A DNA stretch of 64,000 nt from Rhizoclosmatium globosum (GCA_002104985.1 MCGO01000082.1:114818-178817), one strand, 5' to 3'. Positions 34,220-45,264 are shown, counted from the first letter of the stretch. The notes: generated from the letters alone by a model not told the origin. Numbers and translations are program-made.

Positions 34220-35254
34220 ATGAACCTCCTTCCACTCGAGATAATTGAAGATATCCTCCTTCAATTGCCTATTGATGGTAACTTGCGTGACATCGGATTT
34301 ACGTCGAAGAAGTTGTTTGCAGGGCTCATCTTCCAAAACATATCCTTCGCCCGTCGACACTATAGGCATCAATGTAATGCCACTGGAAAGAAAACTCATT
34401 GTCAGTTCCTCGATATAAAACATGGAAACTTCAAAGCTGTTTTGCGCTTCCTCCCTGCGTCCTACCAGATTGGTTTGGCTGTAGAGGGTTTGTTCGCAGA
34501 AGAACACATCTACTGTTGGAGACCATGTTCCCTCAAGGATAAAGAACTTTCTGCTGCAAATACTCTTCTACTGGTTAGGTACCTTGCGATGCAAGGCATA
34601 GATCCATCGTTCCAAAATGACGCTGTATTTCGTTGGGCATCTACAGTTGGATCCCTTGAGGCTGTTGAATTATTACTCGAACATTCATCAGTAGATCCAG
34701 CAGCCAGAGATAATGAAGCGATTGTTAATGCTGCAAGTGGCGGACACCTCAATATCGTCAAACGACTTCTTTCTCTCCCAAACGTGGATGCAAACGCAAA
34801 AGAAGACAGGTCACTATATTGCGCCGCGTTAAATGGTCACTCGGAAGTAGTCAAGATTTTGCTACCACTGCCACGAACTGACCCGAGAAAGGTACTCAGT
34901 GAAGCACTTTTCCGTGCGAGCCACGAAGGCCATAAGGACACAACAAAGCTGTTATTAGCAGTTGAATGCGTTGATCCTTCAAAGGCAATGTTTTACACTG
35001 CTCTGCGAAATGACCCTGACGGACTGGACATACTTTTGAAAGATGGTCGCGGACACCCAACTGGTCCAGACATCCATCGAGTGTTCCACAAACTTGTACG
35101 ACGGCAATACTTTCATATAGTAGAAATGTTGTGGAATGATCCGAGAGTTGTCGTTCGCGAACAAGATTACCGCCGGTTTCTCGCAATCACAAAGAAATAT
35201 CACTTATTCAGAATGAGGCGTTTGTTGGAAGAGCTTTGGGAGCAGTCCTCATGA
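34220..35254 (+). CDS. F-box-like / ankyrin-repeat protein, paralog 1, 344 aa
   Basis: A single-exon gene, unusual in this window. The N-terminus LPLEIIEDILLQLPIDGNL fits an F-box, the Skp1-binding part of SCF ubiquitin ligases. Residues about 105-330 form ankyrin-like repeats, best seen in AIVNAASGGHLNIVKRLL and LYCAALNGHSEVVKILL. Several other repeats are degenerate. The C-terminus is basic (KKYHLFRMRRLLEELW). A close paralog lies inverted at 51656-52705, sharing long identical stretches. F-box/ankyrin families are often expanded in early-diverging fungi; the substrate is unknown. Confidence 0.82.
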   Translation: MNLLPLEIIEDILLQLPIDGNLRDIGFTSKKLFAGLIFQNISFARRHYRHQCNATGKKTHCQFLDIKHGNFKAVLRFLPASYQIGLAVEGLFAEEHIYCWRPCSLKDKELSAANTLLLVRYLAMQGIDPSFQNDAVFRWASTVGSLEAVELLLEHSSVDPAARDNEAIVNAASGGHLNIVKRLLSLPNVDANAKEDRSLYCAALNGHSEVVKILLPLPRTDPRKVLSEALFRASHEGHKDTTKLLLAVECVDPSKAMFYTALRNDPDGLDILLKDGRGHPTGPDIHRVFHKLVRRQYFHIVEMLWNDPRVVVREQDYRRFLAITKKYHLFRMRRLLEELWEQSS

Positions 35255-35413
35255 ATTGTTTGATGTGTGATTACTAAAGAATATGGTATTTATTACTCTT
35301 TCTTCAGCCTAAATCCAAGAAATGGATAGATGTGTCTTACTTCCAAATTAGGGCACGCGGCTGCCATATCTCCTTCATAGAAAACACGAAATCATCTCCA
35401 TCACAACAACAAG

Positions 35414-36249
35414 ATGAAGTTCATTCACATTGTCGCTCTTGCTGCTTTGGCCTCTGCTCAATACGGTGTATATGCTCCAGGCTCTGACGTTGCTCCAGCT
35501 CAGCCAGTGACCACTGTTGCTAGACAGGTTGTTATCCCACCAGCGGCAAACAATCCATCTGATGCTGGAGCTTCTGGATCTAACTCTGGATCTACCTCTG
35601 GATCTGCTTCTGGATCATCTTCCTCTTCTGGATCCAGCGGTTCGTCTAACGGTTCTGGCTCTTCATCCTCCGGTTCCTCCTCTGATTCCTCCTCCTCTGG
35701 ATCTTCCTCTGGAAACACTTCTGGATCCTCCTCCTCTGGTTCATCTGGAAACTCTTCCTCTGGTTCCTCCTCCTCTGGCTCTGGTTCTGGCTCTTCTTCT
35801 GGATCTGCTTCCGGCTCCAACACCGACTCCACCTCTGGATCTTCCTCTGGATCCAACAGCAACTCTGGCTCCGCTGGAACTGCTCCTGTTGCTTCCCAGG
35901 CCGGTCAGGTAAATGTCCATGTTTTATTGGCTCAGAAATGGGTCTGGCGCGTGCCAATTTTCTAAATCGAATTTGCTACCACTCAATATCCCAGTCTATT
36001 GCCGCCGCTGTGACCACCGTCGCCGCAACTGTTTCTGCAACTGTTTCTTCTTCTGCTGTTTCATCCGCTAAGGCGTCCAGCTCTGCTGCGGCTGCAGCTG
36101 TCACTTACTCGTCAAACAGTGACACTGCTGGAAACATTGCGTTGGGTGTTTTGTGTGCTATTGCTGCTCTTTTGTTCCTCACCGTGCTTGCTATCTCTGG
36201 TGCTTTCAAGAAGAAGAAGCCAGCCCCAACTGCTAACACTTACGTCTAA
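35414..36249 (+). CDS. Ser/Gly-rich single-pass surface protein, paralog 2, 249 aa
   Basis: Exons 35414-35908 and 35995-36249; the intron sits at the same place as in the paralog at 32955, right after ASQAGQ. It has the same plan: signal peptide (MKFIHIVALAALASAQ), Pro/Val segment, Ser/Gly stalk, Ala/Ser/Thr stretch, one membrane helix (ALGVLCAIAALLFLTVLAI) and a KKKK tail ending NTYV. The last residues TYV are also the end of paralog 1, so the extreme C-terminus is under selection and may be a sorting or PDZ-like signal. The stalk differs in length and order of Ser/Gly blocks, as expected for slippage-prone sequence. Confidence 0.82.
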
Positions 36250-36571
36250 AGACAACACAAACTTAATGGTTTTTTTGATTTAATTAGAGTATTTTTGGAA
36301 TAGATGAGATGTCTTCTGACTGACAATTTAATGGCAAATTGTCTATTTTAGGATTTTCACTTTTTTATACAATTTTCATCACAAAAGGATTATCACCGTC
36401 CAAGTGTGACAACAATGACAGTCAAATACTTGACAACTCAGTAAGTAAACCCACTTTATTTCTTTTCCAGATATACAAAAAAACAAAACAAGAAAATAAA
36501 GCATAGCGAAATAACACCTTAAATCTAACCGTGTAAAGAAACCATATCAAACAATAACACCTCTACGGTAA
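36250..36571. other. Convergent 3' intergenic region
   Basis: AT-rich spacer between the stops of the Ser-rich paralog 2 (plus) and the SH3 gene (minus). Nothing else is seen. Confidence 0.5.
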
Positions 36572-38478
36572 TTACTTGGTGTTAGCAGGTACAGGCTGCC
36601 TATACACAAACGTCTCTTGAATCAAAAAGAGACAGTTGTACGGCACAATACCCCTCTGTCCACCCGTCGCAGCATCGCCCAAAAGTTCTTCACTTCCATC
36701 GTCCTTCATTAAATTCCTCAACACCCTCGCACCCCACGAGACCTGCGAAACAGGCGGCGCAATCTTTGGGACAGGTGCAGTTGCATTCCCAACAGCAGAC
36801 GACGCCGCCGCACCCGCATTCCCACTCGTCAATCCATTCGCAAGACTACTCGCCAACCCACCACCCCCAGCCTTCACCACATTCTTCCCCTTATTCGCAG
36901 CTTCCGGCTTCACGCGCGCGTCCTCGACTTTATACACGACGCACCAGCCGTCTTCAAACACGGCCTCGACGATAACGTGTTCGCCACGGACGAGGGAGAG
37001 TTCGTCGTGGTCGGCGGCGGTGTATCCTGTGAGGACGCGGTGTTTTTGGTGGAGGATTGCGGTGGGTGGTTGCCATTTCGATGAGCCGCCAATGTTTCTG
37101 TCGGGAGGTCCGCGGGAGTCGAGGAAGACGTAGGTTTTTAGTTGGCCGGTGACGGGGTCGGCCATTGTGCGGACTGTGTTTCCAATGTCGGTTGGGAGGC
37201 CGGTGGGGTTGGTGCCGTCGACTTGGACTACGTTTGAGAATTTGGAGAAGAAGGAGGAGAAGGAGGTTGTTGTTGTTTTTTTGGTGACTGTCTTTGAGGC
37301 GGAGGAGGTAGTAGGAGGTCCTTTTGCTTTTGGTTTCGCACTGGCGGATGTTGAGTCGGATGATTCGTCTTTGAGAGGGATAACGTAGCCTTCTTGCTGG
37401 GTTTGTTTCATTTCGATTTCTTCTTGTTCGGAGATGAAAGGGTTCTTTGTGGTTGTTGAGGGGGAGGCTGGATCGAGGCTTGATTCATCGGCAGCTTCAT
37501 CGAGGGAGGAATCGTCAGACTCTTCTTCTTCGTTATTGTCTGATTTCTTTGCAGGCTTCTTCTTCTTTTTAGGACGCAAGCGAGTGAGGATTCTGTCAAA
37601 GAGACTTGGTTTTTGGAGGTGCTTGCTTCGGGGACCGTCCATCCAGAACTTGCCCTTGTCTTCGAGGCGTGCAAGTTTCTTTGAGCGAATAACAGTGACA
37701 ACTGTGAAGAGGGCAAGCAGAAACGCAGTTGTGCCACCCAAGCCTGCCGCAAGAGGAACATTGATTGGCATTTGAACCGGCATTTGTCTGTCGCACTGCA
37801 TTCCCTGGGCGAGGATAACGACATCGGTTGTGTTCTTGGGGAAGTCGATGTATGTGCCAGACTTGGAATCCAGGAAGTTTCCTTGCAGCGAATACGTGTC
37901 ATTGGTCCAGACTGGGTCGGTAGGGACTAGGAACGAGAATGTATTTGATGAGGGAGAAGACAAGGGAAAGTCCTTTGCAATGTCAAAAAGGTGTGGTGGA
38001 TTCGTGATTGAAGAAGCGTTCTGGGTCTATTTTGGGAGAGAGGAAGAGATTGTTAGAGGGAGATTGTTTAATTGAGGTAGGTGGATGCTATGCTATGCTA
38101 TGCTATGCTATGCTATGCTATGTCAGAAAAAGACGGCCAAACACGCACCGACAGAAACAAGTTAATCCTAGTTGGGACATAGGACTGGTACACCGCATTC
38201 GACCAGGTCACAGTCACCGTCGCTCCTTCGAACAGCGACAGTCGACCCCGGAAGCCCTGACACGCAACTCCGTCTTTGTCGCCAACAATCGTAAAGAAGA
38301 AGTACGAGGCACTGGCCTTCTCGGAGTCGCCCAGCGTGTCGGCGGGAAGCGCTACGAACCCTGGAACGGGAACTGCTTCGATGTCTAACCCTAGCATCAT
38401 CATCACTACTAGGAGTACTAGGAGCGTCCGCTGTATCCCTAGGCCTGGCGTGTCATACTCATAGGAGGCGGATACCAT
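36572..38478 (-). CDS. Type I membrane protein with cytosolic SH3 domain, 594 aa
   Basis: Two exons: 38478-38149 and 38026-36572. An N-terminal hydrophobic helix (about residues 18-38) acts as signal sequence. The outer domain runs to about residue 195. A membrane helix follows (AGLGGTTAFLLALFTVVTVI), then a basic stop (RSKK) and a long Lys/Ser/Thr-rich cytosolic region. Near residues 430-580 is an SH3 domain: HRVLTGYTAADHDELSLVRG, GWCVVYKV, then an inserted Ala/Gly-rich loop of about 90 residues, and finally GIVPYNCL, the conserved ALYDY-to-PxxY ends. This plan suggests a surface sensor or adhesion protein that recruits Pro-rich partners. The intron carries a pentanucleotide repeat. A degraded copy of its first exon lies at about 40000-40166. 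Confidence 0.8.
38085..38122. repeat. ATGCT pentanucleotide microsatellite
   Basis: About 7.6 uninterrupted copies of ATGCT inside the single intron of the SH3-domain gene. It is likely length-variable between strains. Confidence 0.95.
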
Positions 38479-38664
38479 TGGTTGTTGGTCGCCTTTCTTT
38501 CCTCTGAATTGCTAAAATTGGTAAGCACGGCCGCCACCACCCATCCCATTCTCTCTTTCTTTCTTGTTTACTCGTCTTCTTTCTTCTTGGATAAATAAAT
38601 GCATGCATTAAAAATAACGAGATGCAATCACAGATCCTGGGTATCAGGTAATCCAGCTCCCTTT

Positions 38665-39783
38665 TCAAACACGAACATGAGTGTAATGGTCTCTAGAATC
38701 ATCGACATGATCCCGTCGCTTTTCTGCATACAACTCCTTTCTATACATCCACACAGCAAGCAATATCGCCAAGAACAATACAACAAACATAACGATCAGT
38801 CCAATCGAAAGGCCGCTCAATCCTCCGCTTCCACTGTCATTCTCGCTACTCGTACTGTTGCCGCTAAACTTCCATCCAGGCGTTCCTTGACCCACATTCG
38901 TGCACTTTTCTCCAATTGCATTCAGGTAAGCGACTGTTTGTTGCTGGTCGGTGGAAGATGTGCATGGATTCAAGGCGCACTTGTATGCATTTGTTGCAAC
39001 TGTTGTTTCGTTTGCACAGAATGTTTTGAGGATTTGTGGGAGAGTGGCGTCAAACAGTGTGGCTGTTGTGAAACAGCCTGTTGCGCAGGATGGGAGGAGG
39101 GGGAGTCCGTTTGTGTCCAATTTTATTGTTGTTGTGGTTGCTGTTGTGGTTGCTGAGACCATTAATGTTGTAGTTTGAGTCGTTGGGAGCAAAATAGATT
39201 GTGTTGCTTGTACAGATGTCTGGATTGGAATAATAGAGGTTGTAGTTGAATTTGGGATGGTGATTTCAGGACTTGTGTCTGGCCTAGTAACAGCAACAAC
39301 CTTCTCCGTTGTCGTTGTAGGAACGACTGGCACAGCTTGAGTTGTCAAAAGACCCGCATTCACATTCGCGTTTGCAGTAGTGGTAGTAAGCCCTCCACCA
39401 TCTATTCCTGCACCAATCGTAACAGCAGTTGGTCCAACACCATTACATACCCCCGCATTCAAATCCGCAAAACACTTCTCCCCATTAGAACACTGTCCAT
39501 CCATATCCCAACAAAATCCTCCACACCGACTATTCGCCTGCTCCCACGAAACCCCACACCGCCTTGTCGGATCCGTGAAAGTAGATACAGGTTGAGCCGC
39601 AGGTCCACTGGTGCATGCGGACGTATCGAGACTCGCGAAACAGTGTTGTCCGAGGGGACATGCGTCGTCGGAGTAGATGCATGGTTGACCGCATGTCGTT
39701 TGTGCGGATTGCCATGTTACGCCGCATCGTGTGCTTTGTGATAATGCGAGGGTTGCAGAGAGGATGAATGTGAGGAGAGACAT
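38665..39783 (-). CDS. Cys-rich, CFEM-like single-pass surface protein, tandem copy A, 372 aa
   Basis: Single exon. After a signal peptide (MSLLTFILSATLALSQ) come two repeats of a Cys module, RCGVTWQSAQTTCGQPC and RCGVSWEQANSRCGGFC, each continuing to a CFA box (GQHCFASL and GEKCFADL). They resemble small carbohydrate-binding modules of secreted fungal and stramenopile proteins. A Thr/Val-rich linker (about 120-215) leads to a six-Cys block (SCATGCFTTATL ... ALNPC ... EKC) with a CFEM-like pattern, then one membrane helix (GLSIGLIVMFVVLFLAILLAV) and a charged His/Asp/Arg tail. The gene is duplicated at 40345-41517. Chitin binding or iron/haem handling are possible by family, but neither is shown. 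Confidence 0.82.
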   Translation of the reverse strand: MSLLTFILSATLALSQSTRCGVTWQSAQTTCGQPCIYSDDACPLGQHCFASLDTSACTSGPAAQPVSTFTDPTRRCGVSWEQANSRCGGFCWDMDGQCSNGEKCFADLNAGVCNGVGPTAVTIGAGIDGGGLTTTTANANVNAGLLTTQAVPVVPTTTTEKVVAVTRPDTSPEITIPNSTTTSIIPIQTSVQATQSILLPTTQTTTLMVSATTTATTTTIKLDTNGLPLLPSCATGCFTTATLFDATLPQILKTFCANETTVATNAYKCALNPCTSSTDQQQTVAYLNAIGEKCTNVGQGTPGWKFSGNSTSSENDSGSGGLSGLSIGLIVMFVVLFLAILLAVWMYRKELYAEKRRDHVDDSRDHYTHVRV

Positions 39784-40344
39784 CTCCTCGGTTTGCGTGC
39801 AACTATCAAGAAGCTTTGTTTCTGGGAAATGAAACTCAAGGAGGTGTTTCTGAATGTTTCAAGTCGCGTTGAAGGGGGGGGGAAAAAAAGTTTTCCGTCA
39901 CACAATCCTGACAATCTCCCTCATTAGTGTGAATATTCGCTGACAGAGAGAACTGTCCTACCCGCTCCATTCCTAATACCATTAGTACGATTAAGAAGAA
40001 CTACCGACAACACGATGCACTGGCATTGTGTGCGTCTGTCGGAAGTGCTACGAACTGGCACCAGAACGGCCTCGGCTCCACGGCCGAGCATTCTCACTGT
40101 TAGGGAGGTGCCTAGGAGGGCCTGAAGTATCGCTAAGGCGTATGTGTCAAAGGAGGCGTATACCATTGGTTATCAGCCGCCTTTCTTTCCTTTGAATTGC
40201 TAAAATTGGTAACGTCAATTGACTCTTTCATTCTTGTTTACTATTTCTTTCGTCTTGGATAAATAAATGCATGTAAAATGCTGCAATAAAAAAACAATGC
40301 AGTGCAATCACAGATCTGGCCATCAGGTCAATCCAGCTCCCATT
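39784..40344. other. Duplication junction with fragments of two flanking genes
   Basis: Promoter of copy A, followed by two remnants of flanking genes (described separately), then the 3' region of copy B. The phrase CTTTCTTTCCT...GAATTGCTAAAATTGGTAA occurs both upstream of the SH3 start (about 38495) and here (about 40183), marking the duplicated segment. Confidence 0.7.
39930..40166. pseudogene. Truncated 5' ends of the cNMP gene (+) and the SH3 gene (-)
   Basis: At about 39935-40000 the + strand matches the first codons of the cNMP-binding gene (ACAGAGAGAACTGTCCTACC, also at about 41788). At 40166 down to about 40010 the - strand begins with MVYASFDTYA and continues with a hydrophobic helix and EAVLVPV, which parallels the SH3 protein start (MVSASYEYDT ... 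EAVPVPG). Neither has the rest of its gene. They are leftovers of the tandem duplication that copied the CFEM-like gene. Confidence 0.75.
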
Positions 40345-41517
40345 TTAAACACGAACATGTGTATAATGATCTCTAGAATCATCAACATGAACATGGTTAT
40401 AGTGATCCCGCCGCTCTTCCGCATACAGCTCCTTTCTATGCACCTTTCTACGTCGACAACAGCAACAACACATCCACACCACCGCAATCAATATCGCCAA
40501 AAACAAAGCAACAAACAAGACAATCAGTCCAATCCAGAGGCCGCTCAATCCTCCGCTTCCACTGTCATTCTCGCTAGTAGTACTGTTGGCACTAAACTTC
40601 CATCCAGGCGTTCCTTGACCCGCATTCGTGCACTTTTCACCAATTGCATTCAAGTAAGCTACCGTTTGTTGCTGATCGGTGGAAGATGTGCATGGATTCA
40701 AGGCGCACTTGTATGCATTTGTTGCAACTGTTGTTTCGTTTGCACAGAATGTTTTGAGGATTTGTGGGAGAGTGGCGTCAAACAGTGTGGCTGTTGTAAA
40801 ACAGCCTGTTGCGCAGGATGGGAGGAGGGGGAGTCCGTTTGTGTCCAATTTTATTGTTGTTGCGGTCGCTGTTGTGGTTGCTGAGACCATTAATGTTGTA
40901 GTTTGAGTCGTTGGGAGCAAAATAGATTGCGTTGCTTGTACAGATGTCTTGATTGGAATAATAGAGGTTGTAGTTGAATTCGGGATGGCGACTTCAGCAC
41001 TTGTGTCTGGCCCAGTAACAGCAACAACCTTCTCCGTTGTCGTTGTAGGAACGACTGGCACAGCTTGAGTTGTCAAAAGACCCGCATTCACATTCGCGTT
41101 TGCAGTAGTGGTAGTAACCCCTCCACCATCTATTCCTACACCAGTAGTAACGGCAGGCATACCTTGTCCAACACCATTACAAGCCCCCGCATTCAAATCC
41201 GCAAAACACTTCTCCCCATTAGAACACTGTCCATCCAAATCCCAACAAAATCCTCCACACCGACTATTCGCTTGCTCCCACGAAACCCCACATCGCCTTG
41301 TTGGATCCGTGAATGTAGATACAGGTTGAGCCGCAGGTCCACTGGTACATACGGACGTATCGAGACTCGCGAAACAGTGTTGTCCGAGAGGACATGCGTC
41401 GTCGGAGTAGATGCATGGTTGACCGCATGTTGTTTGTGCGGATTGCCATGTGACGCCGCATCGTGTGCTTTGCGACAATGCGAGGGTTGCAGAGAGGAGG
41501 AATGTGATGAGAGACAT
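40345..41517 (-). CDS. Cys-rich, CFEM-like single-pass surface protein, tandem copy B, 390 aa
   Basis: Near-identical paralog of the gene at 38665-39783. I start at 41517 (MSLITFLLSATLALSQ), the equivalent of the copy A start; an in-frame upstream ATG at 41610 would place 31 residues before the signal peptide and is less likely. The two Cys modules, Thr linker, CFEM-like block and membrane helix are all intact. The main differences are a few substitutions, an insertion (QGMPA) in the linker, and an extra run of Cys and Arg just after the membrane helix (CCCCCRRRK), which could be palmitoylated. High identity suggests recent duplication or gene conversion. Confidence 0.83.
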   Translation of the reverse strand: MSLITFLLSATLALSQSTRCGVTWQSAQTTCGQPCIYSDDACPLGQHCFASLDTSVCTSGPAAQPVSTFTDPTRRCGVSWEQANSRCGGFCWDLDGQCSNGEKCFADLNAGACNGVGQGMPAVTTGVGIDGGGVTTTTANANVNAGLLTTQAVPVVPTTTTEKVVAVTGPDTSAEVAIPNSTTTSIIPIKTSVQATQSILLPTTQTTTLMVSATTTATATTIKLDTNGLPLLPSCATGCFTTATLFDATLPQILKTFCANETTVATNAYKCALNPCTSSTDQQQTVAYLNAIGEKCTNAGQGTPGWKFSANSTTSENDSGSGGLSGLWIGLIVLFVALFLAILIAVVWMCCCCCRRRKVHRKELYAEERRDHYNHVHVDDSRDHYTHVRV

Positions 41518-41737
41518 TGCCTCGGTTATGAATGTGTCGGAGAATGAAGGAAGCTCTTTTTTTTTCTTCTGGAAATGAAACTCAAGGAGGGTTTCAGGTG
41601 TTTTTTTCATTTCAATGTTTCAAGACGCGTGTGAAAAATTTTCCCTCACCATCTCCTCACTATTTGTGTGACTATTCGCCATATGAAATCTTTGAGATAT
41701 TCCTGTAGATGAACTTGACGGTAGAGAGGGTAAATCC

Positions 41738-44194
41738 ATGAAAATCACTCTGTTAATCTCTCCCAAAATGTCTCAGCCTCGACATTCACAGACAGAGAGA
41801 ACTGTCCTACCCCCCATTCGTAATTCAATTAGTGTGTCCAATAGATCCTCACGAAGAACCAGCAAGGCGGATGACGTCAAACTACCGCCGATTACAGACG
41901 AATCACCAAGAGCTTCTCAAACACTTGTCCGTAAATCTCCAAGGGAATCTATCTCCGCGCGTTTGAGTGTGTCTAGTGAGGCTGAAGACCGCGATATCTC
42001 TGGGAAGAAGCGTGTGTCGCTGTGGCAACCTCGCGATAGTACTGTGAAAAGACATCTGACTGAAAAGAGTTGAGTTTGCGAAAACAGTAAAGACGGAAGG
42101 ACTGGCTATACTAAGACTGTAATAATAGAAAACGAAATCAAAAAGGGCGAACTTGCGTCGCTGTTATCGCGTGGATCCAATGTGAATCAAGTCTTGAAGC
42201 TTTTGGCAAAGTACGACAAGATCCACGCTGAACAGCGTAAACGTAAACTCCATGCCAAGAAAAAGGAGCAGCATACAACTTTAAACACTTTATACAGTGA
42301 AGCTGCGAAAGCAATAGAAGACGAGTCTCAACAGCAGCAGCCTCGATATTCCATCCAAGCGCTCTCCCGAAAAGCAAATATGGAGACGGAATCTTTTGAA
42401 GACTACGTTAAACGGAAAGCTGCCGAGGCGAAATTAGGTTCAGCCTCTGGGTTCAAGACCAAAGACAGTTTTGTTCGACAACGTGCAAGTACAACGACTC
42501 CCGCTGCTACGATTCCGGAAAAAAGTAGTGGTGGTGCTGATGAAACTGAAGCAATTGATTCAAAGGAGTCAACGGCTCGGTCTTCAATGTTGCGGCGGGC
42601 TAGTACTGCGATTCTGTTTGCTCAGTTGGGAGCAGCTAATACGGGTCGAAGAAGGAGCAGTTTGATACATGCTATTGCGTCTTCGAAACGTGGGTCTCTA
42701 GTGACTTGTAGACGTGTAAGTGAAGGTGAAGTTATTCCTTTGGATATGATTTCAAAGGCAAGAGCTCATGCACGATGGTAAGTAATCTAACTTTATGTCT
42801 TATACTCAAATGGTGTCAAACCTTATTGCAGGCACTGGAGTGTACAAAGAATCACTGCAATGCTCAAAGCGACAAAAGTGTTCCGTATGCAAAACGACAT
42901 CGTCGAGCGAACCCATTCAGTGATTGACGAGTTCACGTCAGCTGAACATCCCGGAATCACAGCATCCGCTATCGGATTCAATATGGCTAAATTCAAAGTC
43001 ACTGATAAACAGTCCGTCCTGGTACTAACGCGAGAAATCATTCACACCCTCTCAAAAGAGACATACAACAGATCCAAAGCCGACTTGAACGGCTTGGAGA
43101 AGCTTGTCAACGGGCTGCCCGTGTTTTCAAAATACGATCCAGGGGTTCGGAAGGCGTTGAGTCGAGTTATTCGGTTTAGTCATTACGGTCCTGGAAGGTT
43201 CATCTTGAAGCAGGGACATCCCGGACAATCGTTTTATATAATTGCGAGTGGGGTTGTTGAAATACGGCAGTTGACACAAAACAACGAAACAAGTGTTATG
43301 GCGCATCTTCACCCTGGTGATTCGTTTGGAGAGGTTGCGCTGTTGAATGATATCAAGAGGAATGCGAGTGTTGTAACGAAAACGGATGTGGATCTTCTTT
43401 GGATTAATCGGGAAGATTTTATGGCGGTGTTGAAGGAGGAAGCTATACGTGATATTGAAGAGAAGGAAACGTTTATTGCGTCGATTCCGTATTTTGGACA
43501 GTTGGATCGGGCGTCTATTAATCAGCTTGCGGCAACTGCAAAGTTTAGGGAGGTTCCGCCGAATACGCAAATCTTTTGCGAAGGAGATAAGCCGTCGAAT
43601 CTGTTTATTGTATGGTGAGTGTGTTGGCTTACGTGACTTTGCTGACAGGGCTGATGAAGCGAGGGGACATGTCGATTACTGAAATGTGTCGAGTTTGCTG
43701 AAATCAAGGCGTATTCTCATGGAGACAAACATTCACTGGCTCCGTACCCGCTTCCTCCAGGAACAAGTGCTCAATATGGTTTCAAAGTGACCCGCCGATT
43801 GCTAAAAATCGGGTCTGCAAGTCGAGGCGACTTTTTCGGCGAAGAAGCTGCAATTGCGAACGTTGGAACGGCACACCAGCTAGTTCATCTAGGAAACTAT
43901 TGTGATTCGGAACGGTTTTCAAAATTTCAGTTTTCACTTGTTTCAAATACGAAAGTAAGATATGTGCTGCTTAACAGGCATACGTTCACGAGAGAGATAA
44001 TATCGCAGCAGCATTTATTGAGTCAAGCTGGATTACGGGCGAAATCTATGGAGCAGAGTCTCGTGAATATCCCATTGATTCAGGAAATGTATCTGAATCA
44101 AATCAAGTGGACCAAGTATAAGAAGGATGTTGTGACTGAAGTTAAAGAAGGGCATGAGAATTCACGTATTCCCACTCTTCCTCGTATTGTTTGA
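41738..44194 (+). CDS. Cyclic-nucleotide-binding-domain protein (CNBD2-like), 765 aa
   Basis: Exons 41738-42068, 42129-42777, 42832-43614, 43660-44194. The first 300 residues are basic and disordered. A conserved helical segment (RITAMLKATKVFRM) precedes one good cNMP domain (about 435-540) with GDSFGEVALLNDIKRNASV, which keeps the Glu and Arg of the phosphate-binding cassette. A second domain (about 560-680) is degenerate (GDFFGEEAAIANVGTAHQL, lacking the Arg). The layout matches CNBD2-type proteins, known from ciliated cells, which would fit a zoospore-forming fungus. The 60-nt first intron is a multiple of three, contains an in-frame TGA and a TACTAAG branch site. Start could instead be the ATG ten codons downstream; the 41738 ATG is the first in frame. 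Confidence 0.8.
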
Positions 44195-44248
44195 CTTTGT
44201 TTTTAATATTGTGTGTCCCCTTTTTTGAGTTGATGTCAAAACAAAAAC

Positions 44249-45264
44249 ATGGCACTTTCTAACCCCTTCTCTACTTGCATGAAAGCTATGCAATCTATGA
44301 AAGCTGTAACCCTTAGAAGATACTCTTCTCTAGAAGCGAGACACTTGACAGCCATCGCCGCACAGTAAGACCAGTTTTTCGGACACGCAACAACGCAGTT
44401 AACCAAACAACCAACCAACCCACTCATCCAACGCAACAAAACCAGCTACAAATCCAAGCCCGTCAAAACTCTCCAAGAAACAATGCGTCTCTGCGGAATC
44501 GCGTCACTCGGCGCAACAAAGAAAGACGACTTGGCTTCAACCATCGCGCGCCACCTTTTCAACGCCGCAAATTCAAAGCACCCGTCGCACGTCCTCGCAA
44601 TCGACATCGGTTTCGTCAATCTGGGCCACGCGCGGATTTCGAGAACAAACTTGGCAAAAGGAAAAGGAAAAGGAAAAGGATCCGCGCTTTGTCTTGATTC
44701 GTGGGCCGTTTCACAGGTCGATTCGTTGGACGTGCCGTATTGGCCGCCGCGATTGGCTGCGAATTTGGATGCCTTTTTGGGTGGTGTTGTTGGTGTGGCT
44801 GGTGAACGAGGGCTTTCCATGAAGGAGACTGCGTGTGTTATTGAGCGCCAGCATTGGAAACCGACTACGTGTACTTCTCAATCGGTTGTTCGATGTGCGG
44901 GACTTGAAGCCATGTTGTTTGGAATCATGTCGAGTCGGAGTATGAATGTTTGCTCGGTTGCTGCGGCAAAGGTTGCAGAATGGCATTCGTTGGAATCGGG
45001 AAAGAAGAAGAAACAGTCTGCTGTGGATCGCGTACATGAAATTATTGGGAAGGGAACTGTGATTGAAGTGCCGAAACATTTGGCGGATAAGTTCAAGTCA
45101 GAGAAAAAGAAGGATGATATGGCAGACGCGCTTTTAATTGGCCTTACATATTGCGAGGTGACTTAAATTGATATACTTTGTCATTCTAATTGATTTGTTT
45201 TCAGTGGCTAGAAAACACAAACGCAGAATTACAGAAGCATAGTGACACCCTCAAACTCAAATAG
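44249..45264 (+). CDS. CCE1: Mitochondrial Holliday junction resolvase (CCE1/Ydc2 type), 295 aa
   Basis: RNase-H-fold endonuclease that cuts four-way junctions in mitochondrial DNA. Exons 44249-44364, 44446-45157, 45205-45264, with matching phases. The N-terminus is basic and Ser/Arg-rich with no acidic residues until Glu in SSLEARH, fitting a mitochondrial presequence. A SAP-like DNA-binding segment follows (LQETMRLCGIASLGATKKDDLASTIARHL). Catalytic acidic residues are in VLAIDIGFVNLG, CVIERQHWK and KKDDMADALLIGL. A GK-repeat insertion (about residues 110-118), coded by GGAAAA repeats, is unusual. If translation began at the later ATG (44483), the presequence and part of the SAP segment would be lost, so I prefer the three-exon model. 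Confidence 0.88.
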
